Shown: positions 1 to 8,576, numbered from the stretch's first letter. The stretch is DNA of 19,180 bases from an uncultured Bacillota bacterium (GCA_905208455.1 CAJLPK010000024.1:1-19180), one strand, 5' to 3'. The notes: generated by a model not told the origin, from the letters alone. A program made the numbers and translations.

Positions 1-901
1 GGCGCATGACGGCTGTATCCGTGCGGAGATGGCGGCGGTGGTACAGGCCTGCGGCAGCTTAGTGCTGACGCAGAGGGGCCTTTATTTGGAGATGATTTCC
101 GACCATCCGGCCTTGGTGCGCCGGATGTTTGGCTATTGCAAGAAAATGACAGGCCAAAGCGCACAGCTGCTGGTACGGCAAAACAAAAGGCTGAATCGGC
201 GCAACAGCTATATTTTACGTCTGCTGGGCCGTGAAACGGTGCTGGGGCTGCTGGCCCGGCTCGGCGTATGGGAAAACGGCATGGTGCAGGGTGCGCCGAA
301 AGGGCTGGAGCGGACCTGTTGCCGCCGCGCCTATATACGAGGGCTCTTTCTATGCTGCGGCAGCGTAACAAACCCGGAAAAAGCCTATCACTTGGAGTGG
401 ACGCTGAAGGAGGAATCGCTCTGCTTGGCACTGCTGGCCCTATTGGAGAGAGAAGGGATTTCGGCGCACGCCGTCCAGAGAAAAAACGCGTTTGTGGCGT
501 ATATCAAGGAGGGGGACGGCGTAGCGGAGGTGCTGGCAATGATGGGGGCAAGCAATGCAATCCTGCAGATGGAAAATGCCCGTATTGTGCGCCAGATGCG
601 CAACAAGGCCAACCGGGCGATGAACTGCGATACTGCGAACATCAATAAAACCATGTCCGCCGCGGCCAAGCAGCAGGCCTGTATTCGGTATCTGGTAAAA
701 GAGGATAAATTTCAGTCGCTGAGCCCGGCGCTGCGGATGGCGGCGGAAACGCGCCTGGCCTATCCGGAAGCAACGCTGGAGGAGCTGGGGGATCTTATGG
801 AACCGCGCATGGGGAAATCCGGCGTAAACCATCGGATGAGAAAGCTTGTACAACTGGCCGAGGAACTGGGATTTGTGTTTGAGGAAGGAGTAAGCTATTG
901 A
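1..901 (+). CDS. whiA: Sporulation/cell-division regulator WhiA (5' end missing)
   Basis: Partial gene: the reading frame is open from base 2 and already in the conserved N-terminal block, so roughly the first 10-20 residues lie outside the window (the family is about 310-320 aa; about 299 are present here). The ATG at 29 is internal, not the start. WhiA fuses a LAGLIDADG homing-endonuclease-like domain to a C-terminal helix-turn-helix. The first is visible in the central segment with YIRGLFLCCGS, the second near the end with ATLEELGDLM and GKSGVNHRMRKL. It is a DNA-binding protein: in Streptomyces it drives sporulation septation, and in Bacillus it affects division and chromosome segregation. 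The stop codon overlaps the dnaE start by 4 bases (TTGA), so the two genes are probably co-transcribed and translationally coupled. The family call is secure; the role in this organism is inferred. Confidence 0.95.
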   Translation, partial: AHDGCIRAEMAAVVQACGSLVLTQRGLYLEMISDHPALVRRMFGYCKKMTGQSAQLLVRQNKRLNRRNSYILRLLGRETVLGLLARLGVWENGMVQGAPKGLERTCCRRAYIRGLFLCCGSVTNPEKAYHLEWTLKEESLCLALLALLEREGISAHAVQRKNAFVAYIKEGDGVAEVLAMMGASNAILQMENARIVRQMRNKANRAMNCDTANINKTMSAAAKQQACIRYLVKEDKFQSLSPALRMAAETRLAYPEATLEELGDLMEPRMGKSGVNHRMRKLVQLAEELGFVFEEGVSY

Positions 902-3900
902 GCAGATTTTGCCATCTACATGTACATACACAGTACAGCCTGCTGGATGGGGCGGCGCGCATCAAGGATCTGATGGCCAAGGCCAAGGAAATGGGTATGA
1001 CGCACATCGCCATGACGGATCACGGCGTGATGTACGGTACGGTGGAATTTTATAAAGAAGCAAAGGCAGCCGGCCTCACGCCGGTTCTTGGCTGTGAGGT
1101 ATATGTGGCAAAGCAAAATATGCACGACAGGCAAGGCCGCGCGGATCGGGAATACAGCCATTTTGTGCTGCTGGCAGAGAACCAGAAGGGGTATGAAAAC
1201 TTGGTGCATCTGGTGTCTCTGGGATGGCTGGAGGGCTACTATTATAAGCCCAGGATCGATTACGATACGCTGGCGCAGTATTCCGAAGGGCTGATTGCCC
1301 TGTCTGCCTGCTTGTCCGGAGATATTCCCCGCTTATTGATGCAGGGGGATTACGAGGGAGCTAAGCAGCTGGCATTGCGGCTCAGCGGTATATTTGGGCC
1401 GGAGCATTTTTATTTGGAATTGCAGGAGCATGGCATTCCGGTGCAAAAGGAGGTCAATGCACAGATCATCCGTATCGCCAGGGAGACAGGCCTGCCGTTG
1501 GTCGCTACCAACGACGTGCATTACATCAACCAGGAGGATGCGGCCGTCCAGGATGTTTTGATCTGTATCCAGACAGGCCGGTTTTTGGATGAAGAAAACC
1601 GAATGAAAATGGATTCCGACCAGATGTACCTAAAAAGCGGAGAGGAAATGGAAGCACTGTTTTCCTATGTGCCGGAGGCGCTGGAAAATACGCAGAAAAT
1701 TGCAGAGCGATGCCATGTGGAGCTGGATTTTGACACACAGCATCTTCCGCAGTTTCCTTTGCCGGAGGGGGAAACAAATGTCGGTCTGCTGCGCAGGCAG
1801 GCAGAGGAAGGCTTTGCGCGCCGATACGGCGAGAATCCGGAGGTGCAAAAGCAGCTTCAATTTGAGCTGGGCGTCATCGAACAGATGGGATATGTGGATT
1901 ATTTCCTCGTCGTATGGGATTATATCCGATTTGCCAAGGAACGGGGCATCGCCGTGGGGCCGGGCCGCGGCAGCGCAGCCGGCAGCGTGGTAGCCTACTG
2001 CCTGGGCATCACGGATGTGGACCCCATCAAATACAATTTGTTCTTTGAACGCTTTTTGAACCCGGAGCGTATATCCATGCCGGATATTGACGTAGACTTC
2101 TGCTATGAGCGCAGGCAGGAGGTCATTGATTACGTCATCGAAAAATATGGGAAGGACCATGTCTGCCAGATCATTACCTTCGGAACGATGGCGGCGCGGG
2201 CGGTGATCCGCGATGTGGGGCGCGTGATGCGTATTCCCTATGCGGATGTAGACCGTATTGCAAAGACGATTCCCATGGAACTGGGCATCACCATCGACAG
2301 GGCAGTGGAGGTTTCCCAGCCTCTGCGCCGGGAGATGGAGGCGGACGAGACCATCGCCCAGCTCATTGCGACGGCCCGCAAGCTGGAAGGTATGCCGCGT
2401 CACGCAGGCACGCACGCCGCCGCTGTGGTGATCTCCAAAGACCCCTTAATGAATATCATCCCACTGCAAAAAAATGACGAGACGGTCACCACGCAGTTTA
2501 CCATGGGCGCCATCGAGGAGCTGGGCCTGTTGAAGATGGACTTTCTGGGCCTGCGCAACCTGACCGTTATCCAGGATGCCTGCAATCTTGTGGAAAAGAG
2601 CACAGGCAAGCCGCTGGATATGGAAAAGATTGCGCTGGATGATCCCCTCGTATACCAGATGATCGGCGAGGGGGATACGGACGGTGTATTCCAGTTGGAA
2701 AGCAGCGGCATGCGCGAGTTGCTCAAGGAATTAAAGCCAAACTGCTTTGAGGATATCATTGCCAGCATCTCATTGTACCGGCCCGGCCCGATGGAAAGCA
2801 TTCCGCGCTATATCCAGGGGAAAAGGAATCCCAGCAGCGTCAAATACATGGACAAGCGGCTGGAGCCCATTTTGCAGGTAACCTACGGCTGTATGGTGTA
2901 CCAGGAGCAGGTCATGCAGATCGTCCGCGAGTTGGCAGGGTACAGTTGGGCACGCAGCGATTTGGTTCGCCGCGCCATGAGCAAGAAAAAACGCGATGTA
3001 ATGGCCAAAGAGCGGCAGGCATTTATCTACGGTACGGAGGATGGTTCGGTGCCGGGTGCAGTGAAAAACGGCGTGCCGGAAGAGACAGCGAGCCAAATCT
3101 TTGACCAAATGACGGATTTTGCGCAGTATGCTTTCAATAAATCGCATGCGGCGGCCTATGGCATCGTTTCGTATCGGACAGCATGGCTCAAGGCGCATTA
3201 TCCGGTGGAAACCATGGCAGCCTTGATGAACAGCTGTATGCAAAGCCCGGAAAAGATTGCGCAGTATATCGCTTATTGCCGCAAGAAAGGCATCGAGGTG
3301 CTGCCGCCGGATGTCAATGGCAGCGGCGTGCGTTTTGAGGTGCAGGATGGCAAGATCCGATTCGGCTTGTCCGCTGTAAAGAATGTGGGCGCCAAGGCGG
3401 TGGAGCTCATCATCCAGGAACGCGCGCATAAGCCTTATGAGGACTTTTTCTCCTTTTTGCGGCGTGTACCTGCGGATGCGCTGAATAAGCGTATGGTGGA
3501 AAGCATGATCAAGGCCGGCTGCTTTGACAGCTTCCATGTAAAACGCAGCCAGCTCATGGCGGTGTTTGAAAGCACGATGGACGCCATGGCCCATGACAGG
3601 AAACGCAATTTGGAAGGGCAGGTGTCCCTGTTTGAGGGGCTGCTTGGGGAGGATACGCCGCCGTTGGCGCCGGCGCAGGATCTGCCGGATCTGGCAGAAT
3701 TTGATACCCGTGCCATGCTGGCGATGGAAAAGGAAATGACGGGGGTATACATCACCGGGCATCCTATGATGGAGTATGAAAAATACATGGCGCAATACCC
3801 GGTGAACCTCCTGCATATCCTGGAGAGCCGCGAGGAAGGGCTGTCATTGGACGGCAAGGAGATCACGCTGCCCTGTATCATACAATCCAGGCGCAACAGG

Positions 3901-4446
3901 ACCACTAAGACGAATCGCCTGATGGCGAACTTGGTCGTAGAGGATTTATACGCACAGATGAATGCCATGGTATTTCCCGGCGTTGTAGAGAGGCTGAATT
4001 TTGTTTTGCAGCCTGATGCGCTGGTGCTTCTCAAAGGCAGGGTCAGCATACGGGAAGAGGAAGACCCTATGCTGATTGTAGACGATGCAAAGCCCTGGGA
4101 TCCGGAAAAGCAGCAGGAGCAAACAGAGCAAAGCGGGCCAGCGCTGATCAACGGACGCGACCTGCCGCTGTACGGAGTGCAAGGCGAACCGAAAAAGCCT
4201 CAAGCGCAGGAAAGCGGTTTGGGCGAGACGCTTTGGCTGAAGGTGAAAACCTTTGGCAATGATTTTATGATGACAGGGCTATTGGCTATGCTGCAGCGTT
4301 TTCCGGGGACGGTGGGCGTGAAGGTCTACGCAGCGGAGGAAAAACGCCTGGTCAAAATGCACTGCACTGTTTCCATCGACCCTGAATTGATGGCAAAGCT
4401 GATCCTGCTTTTGGGCGAGGAAAATGTAAAAATCACCAAAAAATAA
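898..4446 (+). CDS. dnaE: DNA polymerase III alpha subunit, DnaE type
   Basis: 1182-aa replicative C-family polymerase that extends DNA on primed templates. The start is TTG at 898, preceded by GGAAGGAG 7 bases upstream. The next in-frame ATG would remove the PHP motif, so TTG is well supported. The N-terminal PHP domain (about 1-280) keeps the metal-binding pattern His6/His8/His10, Asp41-His42, Glu67 and Asp206/His208, suggesting an intact phosphoesterase site. The polymerase palm holds GPGRGSAAGS and the catalytic aspartates Asp396 and Asp398 (in PDIDVDF) plus Asp548 (in KMDFLGL). A helix-hairpin-helix region, an OB-fold (around 975-1070) and a small C-terminal domain follow. Bacillota normally also carry PolC, with DnaE extending primers; PolC is not in this window. 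It overlaps whiA by 4 bases and is followed 80 bases later by pfkA. Confidence 0.97.
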   Translation: MSRFCHLHVHTQYSLLDGAARIKDLMAKAKEMGMTHIAMTDHGVMYGTVEFYKEAKAAGLTPVLGCEVYVAKQNMHDRQGRADREYSHFVLLAENQKGYENLVHLVSLGWLEGYYYKPRIDYDTLAQYSEGLIALSACLSGDIPRLLMQGDYEGAKQLALRLSGIFGPEHFYLELQEHGIPVQKEVNAQIIRIARETGLPLVATNDVHYINQEDAAVQDVLICIQTGRFLDEENRMKMDSDQMYLKSGEEMEALFSYVPEALENTQKIAERCHVELDFDTQHLPQFPLPEGETNVGLLRRQAEEGFARRYGENPEVQKQLQFELGVIEQMGYVDYFLVVWDYIRFAKERGIAVGPGRGSAAGSVVAYCLGITDVDPIKYNLFFERFLNPERISMPDIDVDFCYERRQEVIDYVIEKYGKDHVCQIITFGTMAARAVIRDVGRVMRIPYADVDRIAKTIPMELGITIDRAVEVSQPLRREMEADETIAQLIATARKLEGMPRHAGTHAAAVVISKDPLMNIIPLQKNDETVTTQFTMGAIEELGLLKMDFLGLRNLTVIQDACNLVEKSTGKPLDMEKIALDDPLVYQMIGEGDTDGVFQLESSGMRELLKELKPNCFEDIIASISLYRPGPMESIPRYIQGKRNPSSVKYMDKRLEPILQVTYGCMVYQEQVMQIVRELAGYSWARSDLVRRAMSKKKRDVMAKERQAFIYGTEDGSVPGAVKNGVPEETASQIFDQMTDFAQYAFNKSHAAAYGIVSYRTAWLKAHYPVETMAALMNSCMQSPEKIAQYIAYCRKKGIEVLPPDVNGSGVRFEVQDGKIRFGLSAVKNVGAKAVELIIQERAHKPYEDFFSFLRRVPADALNKRMVESMIKAGCFDSFHVKRSQLMAVFESTMDAMAHDRKRNLEGQVSLFEGLLGEDTPPLAPAQDLPDLAEFDTRAMLAMEKEMTGVYITGHPMMEYEKYMAQYPVNLLHILESREEGLSLDGKEITLPCIIQSRRNRTTKTNRLMANLVVEDLYAQMNAMVFPGVVERLNFVLQPDALVLLKGRVSIREEEDPMLIVDDAKPWDPEKQQEQTEQSGPALINGRDLPLYGVQGEPKKPQAQESGLGETLWLKVKTFGNDFMMTGLLAMLQRFPGTVGVKVYAAEEKRLVKMHCTVSIDPELMAKLILLLGEENVKITKK

Positions 4447-4457
4447 GTACTTTGGTA

Positions 4458-4466
4458 TGCTATAAT
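4458..4466 (+). promoter_or_regulatory. Extended -10 promoter for pfkA
   Basis: TGC followed directly by a perfect TATAAT (4461-4466), an extended -10 element. No recognisable -35 lies 17 bases upstream (A-rich tract at 4438-4443), as is tolerated for extended -10 promoters. It sits just after the dnaE stop, so pfkA can be transcribed independently of dnaE. The leader would be about 55 bases and contains a weak AATGGG/CCCATT inverted repeat (4478-4483 and 4496-4501). No transcription data support it here. Confidence 0.55.
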
Positions 4467-4526
4467 AAAATCACGAAAATGGGGCTTAGGGGCGTCCCAT
4501 TGGGCTTGAGCGGAAGGAGAATAGAA

Positions 4527-5486
4527 ATGAAAAGAATTGGTGTGCTTTCCAGCGGCGGCGATACGCCCGGCATGAATGCGGCGATCCGCGCTGTGGTAAA
4601 AGTGGCGGCCGAATACGGCATCGAAGTATTTGGCATCCGTCATGGATATAGAGGCCTGATTGAAGGGGATATGCGCGAGCTTACAACGGACGAGGTGCGC
4701 AATATCGCACACAAGGGCGGGACAATCCTAAAAACCGCGCGCTGTAAGGAATTTATGACAGAAGAAGGGCAGCGCCGCGCGCTGCTGACGGCCCAGGCGT
4801 TCGACCTGGAGGGCATCATTGCCATTGGGGGCGACGGCACCATGCACGGGGCCGGTGCGCTCAGCAAAATGGGGATTCCCACCATTACCCTGCCGGGCAC
4901 CATTGACAATGACCTGGCCTATACCGACTTTAGTATCGGCTTTGATACAGCGGTCAACGGCGTGCTTACGGAGCTAATCAAAGTACGAGATACCATGGTT
5001 TCTCATGACCGTATCGGAATTGTAGAGGTCATGGGCAATAAATGCGGCGATATCGCCCTGCATGCAGGCGTTGCGGGCTCGGCAGATTTCATCCTGCTGC
5101 CGGAAATGGAATTTGATATTGATGAAATCTGCGATCAGCTCATCAAAAATAATATCCGGAACCGCAAGACCAGCATGATCGTTCTGGCGGAAGGCGCCGG
5201 AAAGGGAGACAAGCTGGCTGCGTATATCCGGGAAAAGACAAAGCTGGAAGTGAAGAGCGTGGTGCTGGGCTATACGCAGCGCGGCGGCAGCCCGACTGGA
5301 AAAGACCGCATCTTGGCCACGCGGCTGGGCGGGCAGGCTGTTTCACTTTTGGCGCAGGGTGTTAGCAACCGTGCCGTAGGGATTCATGATAATAAGGTGC
5401 AAAATATGGATATCTACGAAGCGCTGGATGCGGAAAAACAATTTGACTCGGAGCTTTATACGCTGGGGAAAATCATGTCCCGGTAA
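4527..5486 (+). CDS. pfkA: ATP-dependent 6-phosphofructokinase
   Basis: 319-aa group-A phosphofructokinase (fructose 6-phosphate + ATP to fructose 1,6-bisphosphate), the committing step of glycolysis, cytosolic. The length equals that of Bacillus PfkA. The start at 4527 is chosen because GGAAGGAG lies 7 bases upstream and the protein begins MKRIGVLSSGGDTPGMNAA. Residues fall on E. coli numbering: Arg72, GGDGT with Gly104, PGTIDND with Gly124, catalytic Asp127, Arg162 and Glu222. Gly104/Gly124 mark use of ATP rather than pyrophosphate. Oddities: position 171, normally Arg in MGR, is Asn; the allosteric-site residue 187 is Asp instead of Glu; and the residue matching Arg243 is Lys. Arg154 of the effector site is kept. 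It has its own promoter and a strong terminator. A second, PPi-type paralogue starts at 18332. Confidence 0.96.
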   Translation: MKRIGVLSSGGDTPGMNAAIRAVVKVAAEYGIEVFGIRHGYRGLIEGDMRELTTDEVRNIAHKGGTILKTARCKEFMTEEGQRRALLTAQAFDLEGIIAIGGDGTMHGAGALSKMGIPTITLPGTIDNDLAYTDFSIGFDTAVNGVLTELIKVRDTMVSHDRIGIVEVMGNKCGDIALHAGVAGSADFILLPEMEFDIDEICDQLIKNNIRNRKTSMIVLAEGAGKGDKLAAYIREKTKLEVKSVVLGYTQRGGSPTGKDRILATRLGGQAVSLLAQGVSNRAVGIHDNKVQNMDIYEALDAEKQFDSELYTLGKIMSR

Positions 5487-5498
5487 AAGGATACAAGG

Positions 5499-5526
5499 GC
5501 GGAACGTTTTCGTTCCGCTCTTTTCT
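5499..5526 (+). terminator. Intrinsic terminator after pfkA
   Basis: GCGGAACG (5499-5506), TTTT loop, CGTTCCGC (5511-5518): an 8-bp perfect stem followed by TCTTTTCTT, starting 12 bases after the pfkA stop. It separates pfkA from the M20 peptidase genes. Confidence 0.88.
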
Positions 5527-5568
5527 TATGGGCTGCGGAAGTTTTCCCATGTCAGCTGCATAGGGATG

Positions 5569-5577
5569 TGATAAAAT
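5569..5577 (+). promoter_or_regulatory. Possible extended -10 promoter for the M20 peptidase pair
   Basis: TGA followed by TAAAAT (5572-5577), an extended -10-like element lying between the pfkA terminator and the peptidase start at 5619, which would give a leader of about 35 bases. No clear -35 is visible. Some promoter is needed here because of the upstream terminator; this is the best candidate. Confidence 0.4.
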
Positions 5578-5618
5578 ACCAGCAGAAGGATGCAATCAAA
5601 ACAAAGGGAGTGTTTTGT

Positions 5619-7091
5619 ATGGCTTGGTTTGGATGGGTTGTTGTGGCACTGGTTTTTGTGCTGAGCTTTTTTGTCGGCAAGGGGCTTTCGCTGAAAAAAG
5701 CGGCGCCGGCGCCAAAGGCAAAGCCTGTGGCGGTGGACCCGCAAAAGGCGGCAGAGCATTTAGCGGGGGCCCTGCGCTGCAAGACCTATGGGCTCGTAAC
5801 CGAAAACAGCGAAAATATCAAGGAGTTTGAAACGCTGCAGGCACATCTTCGCGAGAGCTTTCCGCATGTGTTTGAAACGGTAACAACGGAAAAAGTCAAT
5901 ATATGCAGCAGGCTGTACCGCTGGAAAGGGGACGGGTCCTCGCAAAAAGCGCCGATTTTGCTGATGGCACACCAGGATGTCGTACCGATTGCAGAGGGTA
6001 CGGAACAGGACTGGACATACCCGCCCTTTGATGGCCGCATTGAGGACGGCTGTATCTGGGGACGCGGCGCCATCGATATGAAAAATGCCTTGGTCGCTAT
6101 CTTTGAGGCCATGGAAGCGCTCATCAAAGAGGGCTTTGTGCCGGATCGCGATGTATATATCTGTAATGGGCATGATGAGGAATTGATGCTGGATAAAGGC
6201 TCCAAGGGCGTGGCGGAGCTGTGCAAGCAAAAGGGCCTGCATTTTGAATTTGTGCTCGATGAGGGCAGCAGCTTTGCGGATGGCGAACAATTCGGATTGC
6301 CTGGCCAGCTATGCGCTTGCATCGGTGTATACGAAAAGGGATATTGTGATGTGCGCGTTACCCTGCATGACCAGGGTGGACATAGCAGCAAGCCTGGACG
6401 CCCTACTGCGCTGGCTAGGATGGCAAAGATCATCGAAGCCGTAGAAAGCAGGCCCTTCCCGGTGCGCCCTACGCGCATATTTTATGAAATGTACCGGGAC
6501 GCGGCGCCGTATGGAGGCATTTGGGGACGCATCAAGGCAGCCAATCCAAGTATATTTGGCAAAGGGTTTGTCAATGAGCAGTTGAAAAGCCTGCAAGGCA
6601 ATGCATCGCTGCGTACCACGGTAGCTGCCACACAGATTCAGGCGAGCGATACGCCCAATGTATTGCCGCAGACCGTATGGGCCAATTTCAACTGCCGCTT
6701 GAACCCGGGCGATACCCGCCAGGAATTGCTGGAGTTTTTCCAGGAGATTGCCGGGCCGGACTGTGAGGTAACGTTGCCCACCTCTTTTGAGGCCAGCAAA
6801 ATTGCAAGAACAAATTCACGAGCATACCAGGCCATTTCTCAGTCTATTCGCCAGGTGTATGGGGAAATCCCGGTCGTTCCCTCGGTCTTTTTTGCCAGTA
6901 CAGACAGCCAGTATTTCAATGACCTGGCGGATGACGTGTATAAACACATGCCTTTTATCAGCAATTTGAAATATACGACAACAATGCATGCGACCAACGA
7001 GCGCATTGATGTAGAGAGCTTTGCGCAGGGTGTGCAGTTTTATGCGCAGCTTATACAAAATGTATGCAGCCATACCGGGCAGGCGGGCTAA
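5619..7091 (+). CDS. Membrane-anchored M20 family metallopeptidase (first of tandem pair)
   Basis: 490-aa zinc-dependent M20 peptidase or amidase of the PM20D1/carboxypeptidase-S-like group. Start at 5619: AAAGGGAG lies 8 bases upstream and the protein opens with a hydrophobic helix (about residues 3-22) followed by a Lys/Ala/Pro-rich linker, which looks like a signal anchor placing the enzyme on the outer membrane face. Metal and catalytic residues by family alignment: His118 (AHQD), bridging Asp153 (GRGAIDMKN), catalytic Glu187 and ligand Glu188 (HDEE), Asp214 (LDEGS) and His457 (MHATNE). The lid/dimerisation insert lies between the two halves of the catalytic domain, with GGHSSKPG. Residues after HDEE read LMLDKGS, not the usual G/TGG seen in its neighbour. 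The substrate is unknown: a peptide or N-acyl amino acid is likely. A homologous cytosolic copy begins 18 bases after its stop. Confidence 0.9.
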   Translation: MAWFGWVVVALVFVLSFFVGKGLSLKKAAPAPKAKPVAVDPQKAAEHLAGALRCKTYGLVTENSENIKEFETLQAHLRESFPHVFETVTTEKVNICSRLYRWKGDGSSQKAPILLMAHQDVVPIAEGTEQDWTYPPFDGRIEDGCIWGRGAIDMKNALVAIFEAMEALIKEGFVPDRDVYICNGHDEELMLDKGSKGVAELCKQKGLHFEFVLDEGSSFADGEQFGLPGQLCACIGVYEKGYCDVRVTLHDQGGHSSKPGRPTALARMAKIIEAVESRPFPVRPTRIFYEMYRDAAPYGGIWGRIKAANPSIFGKGFVNEQLKSLQGNASLRTTVAATQIQASDTPNVLPQTVWANFNCRLNPGDTRQELLEFFQEIAGPDCEVTLPTSFEASKIARTNSRAYQAISQSIRQVYGEIPVVPSVFFASTDSQYFNDLADDVYKHMPFISNLKYTTTMHATNERIDVESFAQGVQFYAQLIQNVCSHTGQAG

Positions 7092-7109
7092 GAAATGGAG
7101 GGCACAATC

Positions 7110-8468
7110 ATGGAAAAACAGATTCAGATTCCGAGCAAAGCAGAGATTGCAGCGCATTTGTCTGGGATGATTCCGTTTCGCACCATTGCATACCGGGATC
7201 AGGCACAAACGCAGGGTGAACCGTTTTTTGCTTTCCATGCTTATTTGGAGGAAACGTATCCGCTAGTGCATGAGAAAATGGAAAAACAGGTGGTTGGGAC
7301 GTATTCCCTGTTATACCGCTGGAAAGGCCGCAGCAGTGAGAAAAAGCCGATTCTGCTGATGGCACATCAGGACGTGGTGCCTGTCCCGGAAGAAACGCTG
7401 GATCAGTGGAAATACCCGCCGTTTGAGGGGACGCTGGCAGAGGATAAGGTATGGGGGCGCGGCTCATTGGACTGCAAAAATATGCTTTGCTGCGAACTGG
7501 AGGCCGCAGAGGCGCTGCTAAAGCAGGGATATGAGCCGGAACGGGATATTTATTTTGCGTTTGGGCACGATGAGGAGACCGGCGGATTCAATGGCATGAT
7601 GGCCATTGCTGCCTGCTTAAAGGAAAAGGGGATCACCTTAGACTTTGTGCTGGATGAAGGCTCGGGCTATGTAGAAGGAGAAAAGCGGCATTGCCCCGGC
7701 CATACGATTGCTGAGATTGGAGTATTTGAAAAGGGGTATGCCGACTTAAAGCTAACGGTGCAGTCTCCGGGCGGGCACGCTTCCAGGCCGGGGCCTTCCA
7801 CGGCATTGGGCATCTTGGCCAAGGCCATCGACGCATTGGAGGAGAATCAGTTCCCTCTTTCCATACCGGATCCTGTGAAATGGCAGTATCAAGCGTTGCT
7901 GCCTTACTTGGAGGAAGGAGAGGAAAAGGCGCAGGCAGGGCAAATGGAAAAAGATCCTGCTTCATTTGCGCGCTATCTGAGCCGTACACCAAAGGGCAAT
8001 GCCATGGTGAGGACAACCACAGCGCCTACGATGGCGAGCGCCAGCGTTCGGCCGAATGTGCTGCCGACCCAGGCGCAGGCTGTGGTGAATTTCAGGCTGA
8101 ATCCCGATACCTCCTGCGAATCATTATTGGCACACTGCCGAAAAGCAATTTCAGATCCCCGGGTAGAATTGACGCTGCTCAGGGGAGAGGAGCCTTCCAA
8201 AATCACATCAGTAAAGGGAGAGGCTTATCAGGCTCTGTGCCGGGTCATTGAGACGGTGCATCCCGGATGCGTGCCGGTACCGGTTCCTGTCTTGGGGGCG
8301 ACGGACAGCCGCAAATTTGAAGGGATATGCGAGGCTATTTTCCGCTTTACACCGTTGGACAATCAAGGCCTGGGCTATACGGTACATGGAATCAATGAAG
8401 CTATGGCTGTGGAATCCCTGGAGGAAGGCGTCCGCTTCTTTGTGGCCCTGATTCAGCAGCTATGCTAG
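7110..8468 (+). CDS. Cytosolic M20 family metallopeptidase (second of tandem pair)
   Basis: 452-aa M20 zinc peptidase, clearly homologous to the preceding gene along its length (shared LYRWKG, ILLMAHQDVVP, YPPF, GRG..D.KN, HDEE and VLDEGS). The start is placed at the ATG at 7110, with GGAGGG 7 bases upstream; the ATG at 7095 overlaps that ribosome-binding site and is less likely. Putative ligands: His86, Asp121, catalytic Glu155, Glu156, Asp182 and His426. No signal peptide or membrane helix is visible, so unlike its neighbour it should be cytosolic. It is probably in the same operon as the upstream gene (18-base gap, no terminator between). A local tandem duplication followed by a change of location is inferred. 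Substrate unknown; dipeptides or acyl-amino acids are reasonable guesses. No clear terminator follows it. Confidence 0.9.
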   Translation: MEKQIQIPSKAEIAAHLSGMIPFRTIAYRDQAQTQGEPFFAFHAYLEETYPLVHEKMEKQVVGTYSLLYRWKGRSSEKKPILLMAHQDVVPVPEETLDQWKYPPFEGTLAEDKVWGRGSLDCKNMLCCELEAAEALLKQGYEPERDIYFAFGHDEETGGFNGMMAIAACLKEKGITLDFVLDEGSGYVEGEKRHCPGHTIAEIGVFEKGYADLKLTVQSPGGHASRPGPSTALGILAKAIDALEENQFPLSIPDPVKWQYQALLPYLEEGEEKAQAGQMEKDPASFARYLSRTPKGNAMVRTTTAPTMASASVRPNVLPTQAQAVVNFRLNPDTSCESLLAHCRKAISDPRVELTLLRGEEPSKITSVKGEAYQALCRVIETVHPGCVPVPVPVLGATDSRKFEGICEAIFRFTPLDNQGLGYTVHGINEAMAVESLEEGVRFFVALIQQLC

Positions 8469-8523
8469 CGCTGCAGGGATTTGGATGAGAAAAGTGAAGG
8501 AATTGTAAGAAAACGGAATTTTG

Positions 8524-8552
8524 TTGAAATTGATGCGCTTTTCATATACAAT
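8524..8552 (+). promoter_or_regulatory. Sigma-A-type promoter of degV
   Basis: TTGAAA (8524-8529), 17-base spacer, TACAAT (8547-8552). Each hexamer has one mismatch to consensus and the spacing is ideal. Transcription would start near 8559, exactly at the left edge of an inverted repeat described separately. Confidence 0.75.
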
Positions 8553-8558
8553 AAAAGA

Positions 8559-8576
8559 AATTCACTCTTGTGAATT
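8559..8576. promoter_or_regulatory. Perfect inverted repeat at the degV transcription start; possible operator
   Basis: AATTCAC (8559-8565), TCTT, GTGAATT (8570-8576): a perfect 7-bp palindrome with a 4-base spacer, beginning about 7 bases after the -10. Its position fits a repressor site blocking transcription, or a small hairpin at the 5' end of the mRNA. It has no U-tract, so it is not a terminator. The cognate regulator is unknown. Confidence 0.4.

Noticed and set aside
2770..3816. A long antisense open frame (348 codons) opposite dnaE
   Set aside because: It lies wholly inside the conserved dnaE coding sequence, its predicted protein has no recognisable domain and is rich in His/Arg/Cys as expected for an antisense shadow, and no promoter or ribosome-binding site stands out.
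4452..4526. Upstream in-frame starts (TTG 4452, ATG 4479) that would lengthen PfkA by up to 25 residues
   Set aside because: They lack ribosome-binding sites, TTG 4452 lies within the promoter region, and GGAAGGAG plus the conserved family N-terminus place the start at 4527.
8454..8475. Self-complementary CAGC/GCTG stretch at the end of the second M20 gene as a terminator
   Set aside because: No T-run follows the possible stem, so I do not call a terminator there.
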